This document shows positions 22,584 through 34,800 of a stretch of DNA of 64,000 nt, in pieces. The stretch is from Macrothele yani (taxonomy: Eukaryota > Arthropoda > Arachnida > Araneae > Macrothelidae): positions 82,030,194 to 82,094,193 of the forward strand of contig CM077002.1 in assembly GCA_039090855.1 (NCBI GenBank), read 5' to 3'. Made by a program: the position numbers and the translations under genes. The notes under the pieces are model-generated. The model searched no databases. It worked only from the letters and a program-made list of their open reading frames with translations, and was not told the DNA's origin. How positions within the stretch are numbered: the stretch's first letter is position 1; every line of letters begins with the position of its first letter.

Positions 22584-24699
22584 GGGAGAGGAGGCAGGGG
22601 AGACTAGAATATTCTGTTAATTTTGGTAAGTTAATTTTAGCCCAATATAGCAGTATTTATTGAAAAATTAATAAACACAGGAATACTGTTTTTAAGTATA
22701 TATATTGTTTTTTTTAGACTGAAATGACTCAAAAACTGATTAACTTATCAACAAAATTTTATATTTTCAGGCTTTTTTGAAAAAATGTTGATAGTCGATT
22801 TGGTTGAAATTGGACAAAAGTATCCTTTATGTACTGTGATACCGTTGTTTGCTTCCGATTATTTAAAAATGAAATTCGGACGAAATGTTTTTGAGAATTC
22901 CAAAAGAGAAAACCGAAAACAACTTGCTGATCAATTTTCTACGAAGCGTGTTCCCATGTTCTGAATTTTGCCCAGAAATTCTACAAAACAACAATTGGCC
23001 TGTTTATTTTCTATGTATATTTAGGAAGTATAGATATGATGCATCTTTAAGCTGCTTTCTTATTTATAAGCATTATGCATTTCTTTTCACATCGATGAAT
23101 AGATAATGAACTATTAATTTTAAATGTTATTAACAAAAACTCAACATAATTTAAATTATTCCCCAGAGAAACATATTCTTAAATTGATACAGTTAAGTGT
23201 TTGTAAATGCCATACATGTCTAATAATAGTATCTTTTGCATTACGTTCCTGTTGTATTTAGTTTTGAGACATATTGATACTCCTTCTTTCACGCCATAAT
23301 TATGTATGGGTAGCTAAATCTACTGCATGAATTGGTTTTCCATTGCATAGTGTGTCCACAGTCTGAAGTGTTTCACTTGCTTTTCAATGCTTGTATTCCT
23401 TTCCTTTGTATTTTTGCGTTTCAGCGCCGATATTTCCTTTCCTTTCTTTCTTTCTTTCTTTTTTTTTTTTTTTTTTTGCTTAAACTTTTGCGACAAATTT
23501 CACTGAATGCAAAGCATTTCAAAAATGAGTTCGGGTCATACGGTGGCACGGTGGACCGGTATACGGTGTACGATTGCAACAGGTTGTCATGGAAGTCAGA
23601 TTGACAAATTGGTCTGCAAATCATCTGTGAGAACACTTCAATTGAGTAAACAGCAAGGTCATTAGACGAATTCGCAAGATTTCTTAGCAATGCGTATAAA
23701 ACATTTTAGTTTTCGCTTTCAGTTGTTACTAAATAATGAATAAGGGAAAAAATTATAACAGCATTAAAGTAGGCGTTGCAGGTTTCTTGGCGATACGGCG
23801 ACTTAACCAATCGGCCTTTCTCCGCTCTCTCTCTCAACTGTTTGCAGTATGCCAGGATCCGACGTCGAGGCATCCTCACACCCGTGGAGGTAATGCAACC
23901 GCAATCTACAGTCACAATTGTTCCTGCGTGCGAGCTTTGCTCTTGATATACAGTGGCGACGCCAGAAGATCAGAACTGGGGGGCTATTAGGGGGCCAAAC
24001 ATCGTACGGGCGGCAAAAATTTTGAAGTGCTGTCACTTTTTTCCATTTTCTTTATTATTTGCGGTCATAAGACACTTTTTGTATTTTGGTTTGTAACCTG
24101 ACTAGGAATCTCTCTCTCTCTATCTCTCTCGTGCTCTCTTAGACATCTTTCAAAGGATTTATTCCACTTCACAGAACAGTACAACACAAAATTTTACGAA
24201 AAACTCATTATATATAACAAAAATTTCTTAATTCCAAAAATCCCCATACATTTATCCAAGTTCCCTAAAACCTTGGATGGTTGCATTTGCTATGTGTTCT
24301 AACTGTTGTGCTGAAGCCCACACCTAGTGTCGCGTATGTTGATATACTGTCCTCGATACACGGTTCCTATGCGCTGTGGCGGGCTTTGGTCATTATTTTG
24401 TAATCGTTTGCAAATTCGGCCCTGAGGAACTTGCATATGGAATTTCATCAGGATCGAACAACTTTCTCGGGGTGCTCCGTCTTTCCTTTTTTTTTTTTTT
24501 TTTTTTTTGCCATACAGTACACGTGTAAGTGTGTATATAATCAAAACAAAATTAAAAAAATAATTATATAGTACAACACTCCATTTTGACAAAATAAAAA
24601 AATAAGAAAAAAAAAGGGTGGTTGCTCTGGTTTTTTGGGGGTTTTTTTGTCAAAGAGTGTGTGTGTGTGTGTGTGTGTAAATATATATAAATATCTCAC
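22584..24699. other. No gene; AT-rich with simple repeats
   Basis: No gene was recognised. Simple repeats include a T-rich run at 23440-23478, a TC-rich run at 24110-24140, poly(T) at 24486-24508 and (TG)n at about 24656-24678. At 23952-23963 CAGTGGCGACGCC resembles a hAT-type end, but no partner end was found. Confidence 0.5.
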
Positions 24700-27600
24700 T
24701 AAATAATGATATCATCATCATCATCATTGTCAACCATTATCAATCCACTGCTGGACGAAGGTCTCCCCAAGTTTCCTCCACAACGGTCTGTCTTGTGCCA
24801 GTCTCCTCCATGTCACCCCTGCATACTTTCGAATTTCATCCACCCATCTCCCATGTGGTCTTTTTCTGGGTCTTTTCCTGTCCCTTGGAATCCAATCTAA
24901 AATTTCGGCTGTCCATCGATGATCTGTCCTTCTGGCAGTATGTCCAGCCCATTGCCATTTCAGGGATTTAACTCTGATCATGATGTCTTCCACTCTTGTC
25001 ATTTTTCGGATCCACGAGTTCCTCTTCTTATCCCTCCTGGTTACACCAAGCATGCACCTCTCCATGCTTCTTTCAGTTGTCTGCAGCCTTTGTATGTCTC
25101 TTTTAGTTAAGGTCCACGTCTCTGCACCATACGTAAGCACTGGAAGGATGCATTGATCAAACACTTTTCTTTTAAGACATAATGGCATATTGCTCTTGAA
25201 AATTATGCTGTTTCTTCCAAAAGCTCTCCAGGCAAGTTTTGTACGCCGATTAATTTCTTCATCAATGTGACCCTCACTTGATATCTGCTGTCCAAGATAA
25301 ACGTACGTGTCTGTTGTCTCCAGCTTTTCTCCATCAATCGATAAATCTTCATTTCTTGTAAAAGCATTGAACATCACTTTTGTCTTCTGAAAGTTCATTT
25401 TTAATCCCACTTCTTTACTCTTGTCAGCAAGTTCCTGGATCATACTCTGCAGCTCTGATGGGGTAGTTGCAAAAATGACTACGTCATCAGCAAAGCGAAG
25501 GTGGGTTAGATAATCTCCATTAATCTTTATTCCCTTGTTTTCCCAGCTCAGCGACTGAAAAACACCCTCCAATGTGGCATTAAAGAGCTTCGGAGATATG
25601 GTGTCCCCTTGTCTCACTCCCTTTCCAATTTTTACGTGTGTTGTATTTTCAAACAGCCTAATCTTTGCACTTGCATTTTCATAGATGTTATTAATAATAT
25701 TAATGTATGCATCTTCAATACCGCAGGTTTTCAGAGCCATTGTAACTGCTGATGGTTTCACCGAATCAAAGGCTTTTTCATAATCGATAAAAGCCATGCA
25801 CAATGGAAGTTCATATTCCCTCGCTCTTTCAATTAGTTCTCTCAGCACGTGGATATGATCTATTGTGCTGTAGCCACTCCTGAATCCAGCTTGTTCTCTC
25901 GGTTGAGCCATGTCCAGTGTTACCTTCAAGCGGTGTGAAAGAACTTTAGTGAAGATTTTATAAACTACTGATAGGAGGCTGATAGGTCTGTAGTTTCCGA
26001 GATCCTCAATGTCACCTTTCTTATGTAGCAGGATCATTGTAGCGGTGTTCCAATCCTCAGGAATCTTTCCTTCATTAAGGCATCGAGTGAAAATTTGGGC
26101 GAGTACTGTTTTGATTTCTCCACTTGCTTCTTGTATGATGTCTACAGTAATTCCATCTTCTCCTGGAGCTTTTCCTCGCTTCATGTTCTTGATTGCATGT
26201 GCAACTTCTGCTGGAAGGACTGGAGGAACTCTGGTACTGGTATCTTTCATGATGTCTGGAGTGCATATATCATCCCTTTCATATAATTTGGAGTAGAAAT
26301 CTTTCACTCTTGTCAAAATTTCGCCTCTATTTCTTGTTACAGAATCATCTTCTTTATTCAGTGCCATAATCTGTTTTCTTCCCTTACTGAGATGTCCCTT
26401 TGCTATCTTTAGGCTTTGGTTGTTTTCAATTGCTTTCCTCACTAGTTCACAGTTGAATTTCCTTACGTCTTCAGTGATACTTTTTCTTACTGTCTTGCAT
26501 AGCTCTATATATTCCACTTTGGAAGTCACATCTTCTTTAGTTGTTCTCATCTCTCTTCTTTTTTGCATCAACATTTTGGTTTTTCCTGATAATTTATTTA
26601 CATGCAACTTGTTCTTAGACCCAGCCAATTTTGTTGCTGTTTCCATAAGAGCTTTGGTTACTTTTCTGTTAACTTCAGAGATGTCCACTTCTTCCGATGT
26701 TAGGCCTTCTAAAGCAGAGAACCTGTTCTTCAGTTCTAACTTGAAGGTATTATGGTGTTTTTTAAGGTTGGTTATGTCAATAGATTTTGTTTGTCTTATG
26801 AGCTTGCCACGTTCAAGTTTAGTGTTGAGGTGCATCTTACATCTCACCAATCTATGGTCACTACCTGTGTTGAACTTGTTCAGCACACTGCAGTCTTCTA
26901 TGACGAATTTTTTGTTACACATAATAAAATCAATTTCACTTGTCGTCCCATTTGGATGTCTCCATGTCCATTTCCTGTGTGGCTTTTTCTTGAAAAAGGA
27001 GTTCAAGATGAAAAACCCTTTTGCCTCTGCAAACTCAACGAGAGTATTTCCACGCTGGTTTCTGTTGCCATGACCGAATTTACCTACTGAAGTTTCATTC
27101 TGTTGCCGTTGCCCTATTTTTGCATTGAAATCTCCTATAATTATTTTCAAGTGCTGCTTACCTTTATTATTTAGATGACAAATTTCCTCATAAAATTCTT
27201 CAATTCCTTCTTCAGGATGACTTGTGGTGGGTGCATAAGTTTGAATAATCTGAGCCTGGTATCTTTTCGAGAGTTGGATAACAAGTCGTGCAGCTCTGTC
27301 AGAGGAACTTTCAACTTCTACAACTTTATCCTTCAGTTTCTTGTTTATTATAAATCCAACACCACTAGTTCTGCCAGTATCTGTCCCACGATAGTAGAAG
27401 AGATGTCCACTTTTCAGTTCGATGAGATCTTCTCCTTTTCTCCTTACTTCACTTAGCCCCACGATGTCCCACTTGATCCTTTGCAGTTCCTCTTCCAATT
27501 CAAGAAGCCTTGAATCAGAAGATAGAGAGCGTCCATTGTAAGTAGCCAAGGTCAGCATCAGATGGCAGCCTAGTCCGGTTCTCCGGGGATTCTTAGCACC

Positions 27601-27896
27601 CTCTGCCTTCATGTCGCACTGGCCGCTGCCTTGGCCAGGTACATTCCAGCTGCCGGAGACTGAGGGCCAAGATTTAAGTTGTGGAATCATTTTGGAGGGG
27701 TTTGGCCATAACTCACCACGCTGGCCAAGCGGGTTGGTGAGTGTGGGATAGAATTTCCTCTAATCCCGATGGTATAGTTATACCGCTATGGGCGGTCGTC
27801 AGAGCCCCTTTAGTGGGAACAGGATGCACCACGAGAAGGCGGGGTTGACATTTGTCAAGGAGAGGCTGTGATGTTACGCATCACCTGACCTTACAT
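24700..27896 (-). mobile_element. RTE-type non-LTR retrotransposon A, apparently full length
   Basis: This minus-strand LINE has one long open frame, about 200 bp of 5' untranslated sequence (27691-27896) and a 3' end (TGA)n-type tail at 24713-24737 (complement CATCATCAT). Short-repeat tails instead of poly(A) are typical of RTE-clade elements. The sequence word TATCATTATTTA-TG flanks both the 3' and 5' ends in element orientation, consistent with a target duplication of about 15 bp. Confidence 0.85.
24730..27690 (-). CDS. RTE-type endonuclease / reverse transcriptase, intact
   Basis: This is a 986-codon uninterrupted frame, the expected length for a single-ORF RTE-like LINE protein. It nicks target DNA and copies element RNA there. 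The N-terminal APE-type endonuclease (about residues 45-290) shows LATYNGRSL, VGLSEVRRKG, IIGDFNAKIG, SEIDFIM and GSDHRLV. The reverse transcriptase (about residues 480-780) shows NYRPISLLSVVYKIF, EQAGFRSGYST, MAFIDYEKAFDSV (first catalytic aspartate), GVRQGDTISPKLFN and LRFADDVVIF (catalytic FADD). The C-terminal region includes LTYGAETWTLTK and a basic stretch. The start chosen is the first ATG after the 5' untranslated region. An internal start nearer the endonuclease is possible. It is the only intact long frame in the window. Confidence 0.9.
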   Translation of the reverse strand: MIPQLKSWPSVSGSWNVPGQGSGQCDMKAEGAKNPRRTGLGCHLMLTLATYNGRSLSSDSRLLELEEELQRIKWDIVGLSEVRRKGEDLIELKSGHLFYYRGTDTGRTSGVGFIINKKLKDKVVEVESSSDRAARLVIQLSKRYQAQIIQTYAPTTSHPEEGIEEFYEEICHLNNKGKQHLKIIIGDFNAKIGQRQQNETSVGKFGHGNRNQRGNTLVEFAEAKGFFILNSFFKKKPHRKWTWRHPNGTTSEIDFIMCNKKFVIEDCSVLNKFNTGSDHRLVRCKMHLNTKLERGKLIRQTKSIDITNLKKHHNTFKLELKNRFSALEGLTSEEVDISEVNRKVTKALMETATKLAGSKNKLHVNKLSGKTKMLMQKRREMRTTKEDVTSKVEYIELCKTVRKSITEDVRKFNCELVRKAIENNQSLKIAKGHLSKGRKQIMALNKEDDSVTRNRGEILTRVKDFYSKLYERDDICTPDIMKDTSTRVPPVLPAEVAHAIKNMKRGKAPGEDGITVDIIQEASGEIKTVLAQIFTRCLNEGKIPEDWNTATMILLHKKGDIEDLGNYRPISLLSVVYKIFTKVLSHRLKVTLDMAQPREQAGFRSGYSTIDHIHVLRELIERAREYELPLCMAFIDYEKAFDSVKPSAVTMALKTCGIEDAYINIINNIYENASAKIRLFENTTHVKIGKGVRQGDTISPKLFNATLEGVFQSLSWENKGIKINGDYLTHLRFADDVVIFATTPSELQSMIQELADKSKEVGLKMNFQKTKVMFNAFTRNEDLSIDGEKLETTDTYVYLGQQISSEGHIDEEINRRTKLAWRAFGRNSIIFKSNMPLCLKRKVFDQCILPVLTYGAETWTLTKRDIQRLQTTERSMERCMLGVTRRDKKRNSWIRKMTRVEDIMIRVKSLKWQWAGHTARRTDHRWTAEILDWIPRDRKRPRKRPHGRWVDEIRKYAGVTWRRLAQDRPLWRKLGETFVQQWIDNG

Positions 27897-28017
27897 CCCA
27901 TTAAATAATGATATATATATAATGGGATGTAATAATGATATATATATAATGGGATGTATATATATATATATCCCATTAAATAATGATATATATATATATA
28001 TATATATGATATCATTA
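27897..28017. repeat. AT-rich hinge between two head-to-head LINEs
   Basis: This stretch holds TA dinucleotide runs and repeated AATGGGATGTA and CCCATTAAATAATGATA words in both orientations. It separates the 5' ends of two RTE copies that point away from each other. Confidence 0.8.
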
Positions 28018-29872
28018 GGATGTAAGGTCAGGTGACGGGTAACATCACAGCCTCTCCTTGACAAATGTCAACACCGCCTTCACGTGGTGCATCCTGTTCC
28101 CACTAAAGGGGCTCTGACGACTGCCAATAGTGGTATAACTATGCCATCGGGATTAGAGGAAATGCTATCCCACACTCACCAACCCGATTGGCCAGCGTGG
28201 TGAGTTATGGTCAAACCCCTCCAAAATGACTCCACAACTTAAATCTTGGCCCTCAGTCTCCGGCAGTTGGAATGTACCTGGCCATTGAACATTGAACTGA
28301 TGCCCCCAGCATATAGTCCAGATCAGAGAACCGGACTAGGCTGCCATCTGATGCTGACCTTGGCTACATATAATTGACGCTCCCTATCTTCTGATTCAAG
28401 GCTTCTTGAATTGGAAAAAGATCTACAAAGGATCAAGTGCGACATCGTCGGGCTAAGTGAGGTAAGGAGAAAAGGAGATCTCATTGAACTGAAAAGTGGA
28501 CATCTCTTCTACTATCGTGGGACAGATACTGGCAGAACTAGTGGTGTTGGATTTATAATAAACAAGAAACTGAAGGATAAAGTTGTAGAAGTTGAAAGTT
28601 CCTCTGACAGAGCTGCACGACTCGTTATCCAACTCTCGAGAAGATACAAGGCTCAGATTATTCAAACTTATGCACCCATTACAAGTCATTCTGAAAAAGA
28701 GATTGAAGAATCTTATGAGGAAATTCGTGATCTAAATAATAAAGGTAAGCAGCACTTGAAGATAATTATGGGAGATTTCAATGCAAAAATAGGGCAACGG
28801 CAACAGAATGAAACTTCAGTAGGTAAATTCGGTCACGGCAACAGAAACCAGCGTGGAAATACTCTCGTTCAGTTTGCAGAGGCAAAAGGGTTTTTCATCT
28901 TGAACTCCTTCTTCAAGAAAAAGCCACACAGGAAATGGACATGGAGACATCCAAATGGGATGATAAGTGAAATTGATTTTATTATGTGTAACGAAAAATT
29001 CGTCATAGAAGACTGCAGTGTGCTAAACAAATTCAACACAGGTAGTGACCATAGATTGGTGAGATGTAAAATGCACCTCAACACTAAACTCAAACGTGGC
29101 AAGCTCATAAGACAAACAAAATGTATTGACATAACCAACCTTAAAAAACACCATAATACCTTCAAGTTGGAACTAAAGAACAGATTATCTGCTTTAGAAG
29201 GCCTAACATCGGAAGTGGATATTTCTGAAGTTAACAGAAAAGTAACCAGAGCTCTTATGGAAACAGCAACAAAATTAGCTGGGTCTAAGAACAAGTTGCA
29301 TGTGAACAAATTATCAGGGAAAACCAAAATGTTGATGCAAAAAGAAGAGAGATGAGGACAACTAAAGAAGATGTGACTTCCAAAGTGGAATATATAGAGC
29401 TATGCAAGACAGTACGAAAAAGTATCACTGAAGACGTAAGGAAATTTAACTGTGAACTAGCGAGGAAAGCAATTAAAAACAACCAAAGCCTAATGATAGC
29501 AAAGGGACATCTCAGTAAGGGAAGAAAACAGATTATGGCACTGAGAAAAGAAGATGGTTCTGTAACAAGAAATGGAGGCGAAATTTTGACAAGAGTGAAA
29601 GATTTCTACTCCAAATTATATGAAAGGGATGATATATGTACTCCAGACATCATGAAAGGTACCAGTACCAGAGTTCTTCCAGTCTTCCAGCAGAAGTTGC
29701 ACATGCAATCAAGAACATGAAGCGGAGAAAAGCTCCAGGAGAAGATGGAATTACTGTAGGCATCATAAAAGAAGCAAGTGGAGAAATCGAAACAATACTC
29801 GCCCAAATTTTCACTCGATTCCTTAATGAAGGGAAGATTCCTGAAGATTAGAACAACGCTACAATGATCCAG
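28018..29872 (+). mobile_element. RTE retrotransposon B, 5' part (split by Maverick-like element)
   Basis: This is the 5' untranslated region and N-terminal coding part of a plus-strand copy of the same RTE family as 24700-27896. It stops at ACAATGATCC(AG), where the Maverick-like element begins, and resumes at 46380. At 28284-28325 about 50 bp of RTE 5' sequence is replaced by a mariner-like filler. Confidence 0.9.
28411..29866 (+). pseudogene. RTE ORF, N-terminal half, frameshifted
   Basis: The endonuclease part is open at 28411-29355, with GLSEVRRKG, IMGDFNAKIG, SEIDFIMC and GSDHRLV. A frameshift at KEER follows (29340-29355). The middle reads on in a second frame to 29720, and a third frame carries KNMKRRKAPGEDGITVGI before a TAG at 29849-29851. 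The missing C-terminal half lies beyond the Maverick-like insertion. It is non-functional both through these lesions and through the split. Confidence 0.88.
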
Positions 29873-29904
29873 AGTAGTGTATAAAAAGGCGGTTCTGGGC
29901 CAGT

Positions 29905-29973
29905 GGAGGGTCAATGTTAACCTATGGGACCCTCCACTTTGGTAGGTGGAGCGTCATGGAGTGGCGGAGGGTC
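29905..29973. promoter_or_regulatory. Subterminal GGAGGGTC motif cluster, left end
   Basis: The octamer GGAGGGTC or its complement occurs at 29905, 29928 (complement) and 29966, with a one-base variant at 29948. All lie within 105 bp of the element tip. Such clusters near transposon ends are often transposase or integrase binding sites; here that is inference. Confidence 0.45.
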
Positions 29974-31222
29974 ACATCTTACGCCATCTTGGGTGATTGC
30001 TTGGGACCGATAACGTCGTGGGGGGTGTCGCAGGAGGATTTGGAGATAAGACTGCGTCGCCTTAATATGCGGGTGGGTAACATCATGGGGTTGTGGAGTT
30101 GGTGTTATGTTTAAATTAGTATTTCGCAATACTTTTTCGGTACGGAGGGCAGATAATGTTACAAATGCTTAATTTTTTTATCTGACACGTGCGTAGAAAC
30201 TTTTTTTAATCCATCATCTAGTGAATTTCTTTTTCTACTTCCTTCGGATGATTTTTTTAAATTTTGAATGGGTTTTTTCCCAAATAAATTGTTTTTCCTC
30301 ATGGGTTTTTAATATTCTTTACAATTCTTCGAAAAAAATAGATATGTCCTGGCGTTGGATGACATCGCTGTTCTGGTGGATGAAATGTTAACCCGCCCAG
30401 CTTCATTTTTCCATCAGGAAATTTTACTAGGTATTTTTTATTCTTGTTTTATTGTACCAAACCTTTTAATAGATAATTTATTATGATAATTCATTATTGT
30501 ACCAAACCTTTTAATATATAATTCACTATTTTTCCAACTTAAAGAATTTTTTTATTTAACGACTTTCGGGGGCTTTGCTTTAATGTATGTTAGCGAAGGA
30601 ATATTCAAGTTGATCGTATTCGCAATTCGATCGGGTATTATTGCCTAGCCTATGACTTTTTTTAATGCAATTTTCGCTCGTGATTCATGAATTTCTTTTG
30701 TCTCCGTCCTCTACTACGGAATTTTAGTGATTTATTTTTCTTAAAGGTTCTTTTTTTTTTTATTTCACAAAGTATTTTTTTCCACAAAATGAAATTTTTC
30801 ACATCGGGGAATTTTGTTGTGTGTGTGTGTGTGCGAGCGCGCGCATGTTGCTCTCACTGCGACAAAAAGATTTACAGCAGTAATTTTATCGGGCAAACGA
30901 CTACTTCGGGTCATCAGCAGGAAACCATATTATTTACAGCCGAGGCACACCCATTAGAGGGTGCCCTTACGTAGTCGCCCATATTTTCCTTTTCGGCCTC
31001 TCCTCCTGAAAGGATGTTAAGTATATCTTTTATCTTTATTTTTTAAATTTTAATAGGAGTGTATAAAATGTTTTTCAAAGATTTTACCATCATACACTAT
31101 ACGATTAATTTATTACAATAAGAATGATTATGCTATTCTGTTTTCAGTACACTTCACACCATTTTAGGTTTCAGACATATTCACAGATATGACACATACT
31201 TGTGATCCATTTGTATGCATTG

Positions 31223-31573
31223 AGGTTTACGGAGCAGTTAAGCCCAAGCCAGTGACCTCCACTGAGGTTTACGGAACAATTAAGCCCACGCCAGTAACCT
31301 CATTCAGGTTTACGGAGCAGTTAAGCTCACGCTAGTGAAGCTTTCACTTCCTATCATCCTTATGTTTCACTTGTCGCCATCTTAGGTCTCAGACGGATTC
31401 AAAGTTATGACAGATACTTGTGATTCACTTATGTACGTTCAGGTTTACGAAGCAATTAAGCCCACGCCAGTGACCTCCATTCAGGTTTACGGGGGTTTTA
31501 CACATACGCCAGTGACCTTCATTCAGGTTTGCGGAACAATTAAGCTCACGCCAGTGACCTCCATTCACACGCA
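31223..31573. repeat. Subterminal ~42-bp repeats, left arm (six units)
   Basis: Units read CAGGTTTACGGAGCAGTTAA followed by GCCCACGCCAGTGACCTC-type sequence. Three units precede and three follow a unique stretch (about 31335-31435). The fifth unit is degenerate and has no counterpart in the right arm. Confidence 0.8.
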
Positions 31574-31854
31574 CACATTCGCTCTCCAGATTCACAAATA
31601 ATTAAGTCTTAATGTTACATTGAAACACATGCGTGTTTGCATAGAAATTTTAACGTTCAAGCAAACAATCATATCCTATTTTAAATTCACATATCAGATA
31701 TAACGGCAAAATACGAAAACTTCATACGACTCCAAGAAATCCGAGATTTATATTTTCTGGCTAGTTTTAAATATTTTCAGCTTTTCTTTAATTTTCAATC
31801 AGAATATTTCACTTAAGGTCCTTTATATTTACCTCATACTTCCTTTCTTTTTCC

Positions 31855-34800
31855 CTAGTTATCTTCAGAATTTTTAGTAATTTTATAGTGACCATAGGCT
31901 AATGTGTCACATCCGTTTGAAAGAATATACCTCTTATCATCAGCTGGGCATAAACTTTGCTTTTTTATCCTCAGAGTATACAATTTATGTCCCTTACTCT
32001 GAATCTGCTGCATACTGGTGAAGAACAACTTATTCTGAAATAAAGAAGTTTTATATGTTTCATGCCTGAGATTTTTCTTAACAGCAGCTTTTACAACACT
32101 TTTAGCGGTTAATTTTTCACCGCACTCGCTTTTAAGCTATACATCTTTGATCTTAAACCTACAAATTCCATTATTTGCTTCCCATTCATCTCATCCTTCA
32201 TCTTTCCAATCACTTTCTTATTAGTTTGATTATACAGAAAGTGGCTGGTGGGATAATAAGATGTGTCAAATTTGTCTAGATCATGCAACATGTCTTTATA
32301 AACATCATCTGTATGTATTTCATATGTCAACGAATCGGTATCAGTAAACAGAAGTTTAACACGATCTCCATATTTTCTTCTGATGTAGTTAAAATGAAAG
32401 TCATACATCAATGTTTTGCTGATGTCTAAAATTGTAAACCCAACATAAATCGGGCGCACCAAATGTAGGCTGCCGCCCCGGTGGCGCAGTGGTCTAAGGC
32501 GTTGGCCTCTGATCATTCGTCCGTAAGGGGTCCGGGTTCGAATCCCGGTCAGGCATGGATGTTGTGTTTGTCTTACGGCACTGGCTCTCTCCCTTCCCTG
32601 GAACCAGTGACCCTGATTTAGGGACGGGCGACTGCTTATAGCCCATTGAGTTGCTCACGGTGGTCGTTAAACCTCCAATCAAAAAAAAATGTAGGCTTAC
32701 CTGTTTCATATGAACAGCAACTAAGTCTTCACTAAATCTTGTGAATGAATGAAATGATGGGGATGCTATTAATTTAAGTAATTGCTTTTCTGTTTGCACT
32801 AATTTTACATTAACACGTTTCCGCAAATTCTCCATGGTTTTACCAAAAACAGCGTTGTTCAACAACTTAAAAAATCCCGTTAAAAGCCATTTTTCGCCTG
32901 TGCCCTTTTTTCCGTATTGAAATTTACATATTCCCTCAACCAGGGACTTTGAACAAATTCAAGAACTCTATGTATTTTCCCTAATTTCATCCCCAGCTCT
33001 AAATATAATTGCAAATTTCTATAATGTAAAACATATTTCTTTTTATCATTTAAGCTGCTCACAAGTTTCACATTTTGAGAGTTATTAATAAGATTTAGCA
33101 CCTCTATTATTTCTGTTGAATGGTCAGATAACATATCATAACTAATATTCATTTTTTCAGGAGCTATGGGGTAGTCATTATGATAATCATGAAGTTCTTT
33201 TGGGTAATGAAGGTCAACTTCTAAAATATACCCCAGATCATTTTCCTCACGGACATGTGTAACGTCCAATTTTCGAACCTCATCATCACATAACCATCTA
33301 AAGTTTTTAACACCTACATATTGGCTCATTCCATATGCATAAAGGTTATTGGCGTCAAAGTACATTATATACTTCGAGGGTTCTGAAGGAATATATGCTT
33401 CAAGATATTTATTATTTGCTTTACTGTATCTGTTACTAATCATCAACATTCCTCCCCTTATACCTTTTTCGATAAAAAGATACATATCAACATCAGTTAG
33501 AAGTTCAAGTTCAACACCTGTCCCTTTTAAACAGGCTTGAAAAGCTAATCCAGGTGCTGTATACATGTGCAGACAATCGAGACGGTAGAATTTTAAAGCC
33601 AAATCACGGAAATTTTCAAAAACATCTGCTAAAAGTAAAACATCAGTTAACATATACAAATCATGGTATTCACCAAGATGGCATATTTCAAAACAGCCCC
33701 ATACCTTTCGCGCATGGGCATAATCTTCAGAACTTACGTTTTCCTCCGTAATGCTGTTGTAAAAATATCGTTCTTCAGTAAGTTGTGTGTCTTTAAATTT
33801 CTTCTCACAATCAACATAATCACAAGGATAAACACCTTTCCTTAAAAGAAACTCAACCTTGTCATCAGAAAAATTTTGGCTTAATATCCTAAACTTATCC
33901 TTTCCTTCATGTGCCAAATTATTCACAAGTTTTTCTAAAGAAGTGTTTAAAAACTTAAACGAATCTATAAAATGCAAGTGACCTAATGAGAAAGAAATAT
34001 ACTTTTCAGTATTAGACGGAATGCATCCATTAGCTCTATCCCTAATTTTCCCTATTTCCTGCATAATTAAATGTGAATCATAACCATGTAGATTATGAAA
34101 AACTACAGGTATTTTAGCTGTGTGACGATAATTTAAGTTACAACTATTATGTGCAGCCCCACGATAAACTGAACTCAAGTGACAGTGATCACGCACTTTA
34201 TCGCCGTTTAAAGGTTTATCACAAGTATGACAGGTGATCGCCTCATTAAATGCAATTTCATCAGCTACTGTCATTTTCAAAGGCTTGTTAGTTTTTAAAA
34301 GTACTTTTATCTTCTTTTCTTCCTCCAACAACGAGTTCAAGAAATGCTCCACAACATTAATTCCTCGATAAATTACAGGCTTATTAATACACACCCCGTT
34401 ATAGTCAATAACTGTATAACAATATCCAGAAGGGATATGTTGGGCAAGTTTAACAGTTCCTTCACTTTCATCAGTTTCAGCAAGTTTTTGAACAAAACAT
34501 TCAAAATCGGCATAAATCACATATGGAACTCTCAGTTACATAAAATAATTTTTAAATTTTAACTGATTATCCTCCTGGCTTGGAAGTTTGACTTTTTGGG
34601 CACCATGGATACTACATAAAGTCTTGTGTTCTTCGTACAAAGACTCTGTACTATACCCATGAAGACAGTAAGGGCAAAAATATTTGCGCTGCTCATGCTT
34701 TGTCAAAGAATGTAAAAGTCTATTCAAATCTTTTATCAAACAAAAGTGTGTCTTATCACCATCTGCTATATACAGAAGATCAACATGTGTGGAAAATTTC

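Noticed and set aside
26420..27073. 217-codon plus frame
   Set aside because: It lies antisense to the intact RTE coding frame and shows no domain.
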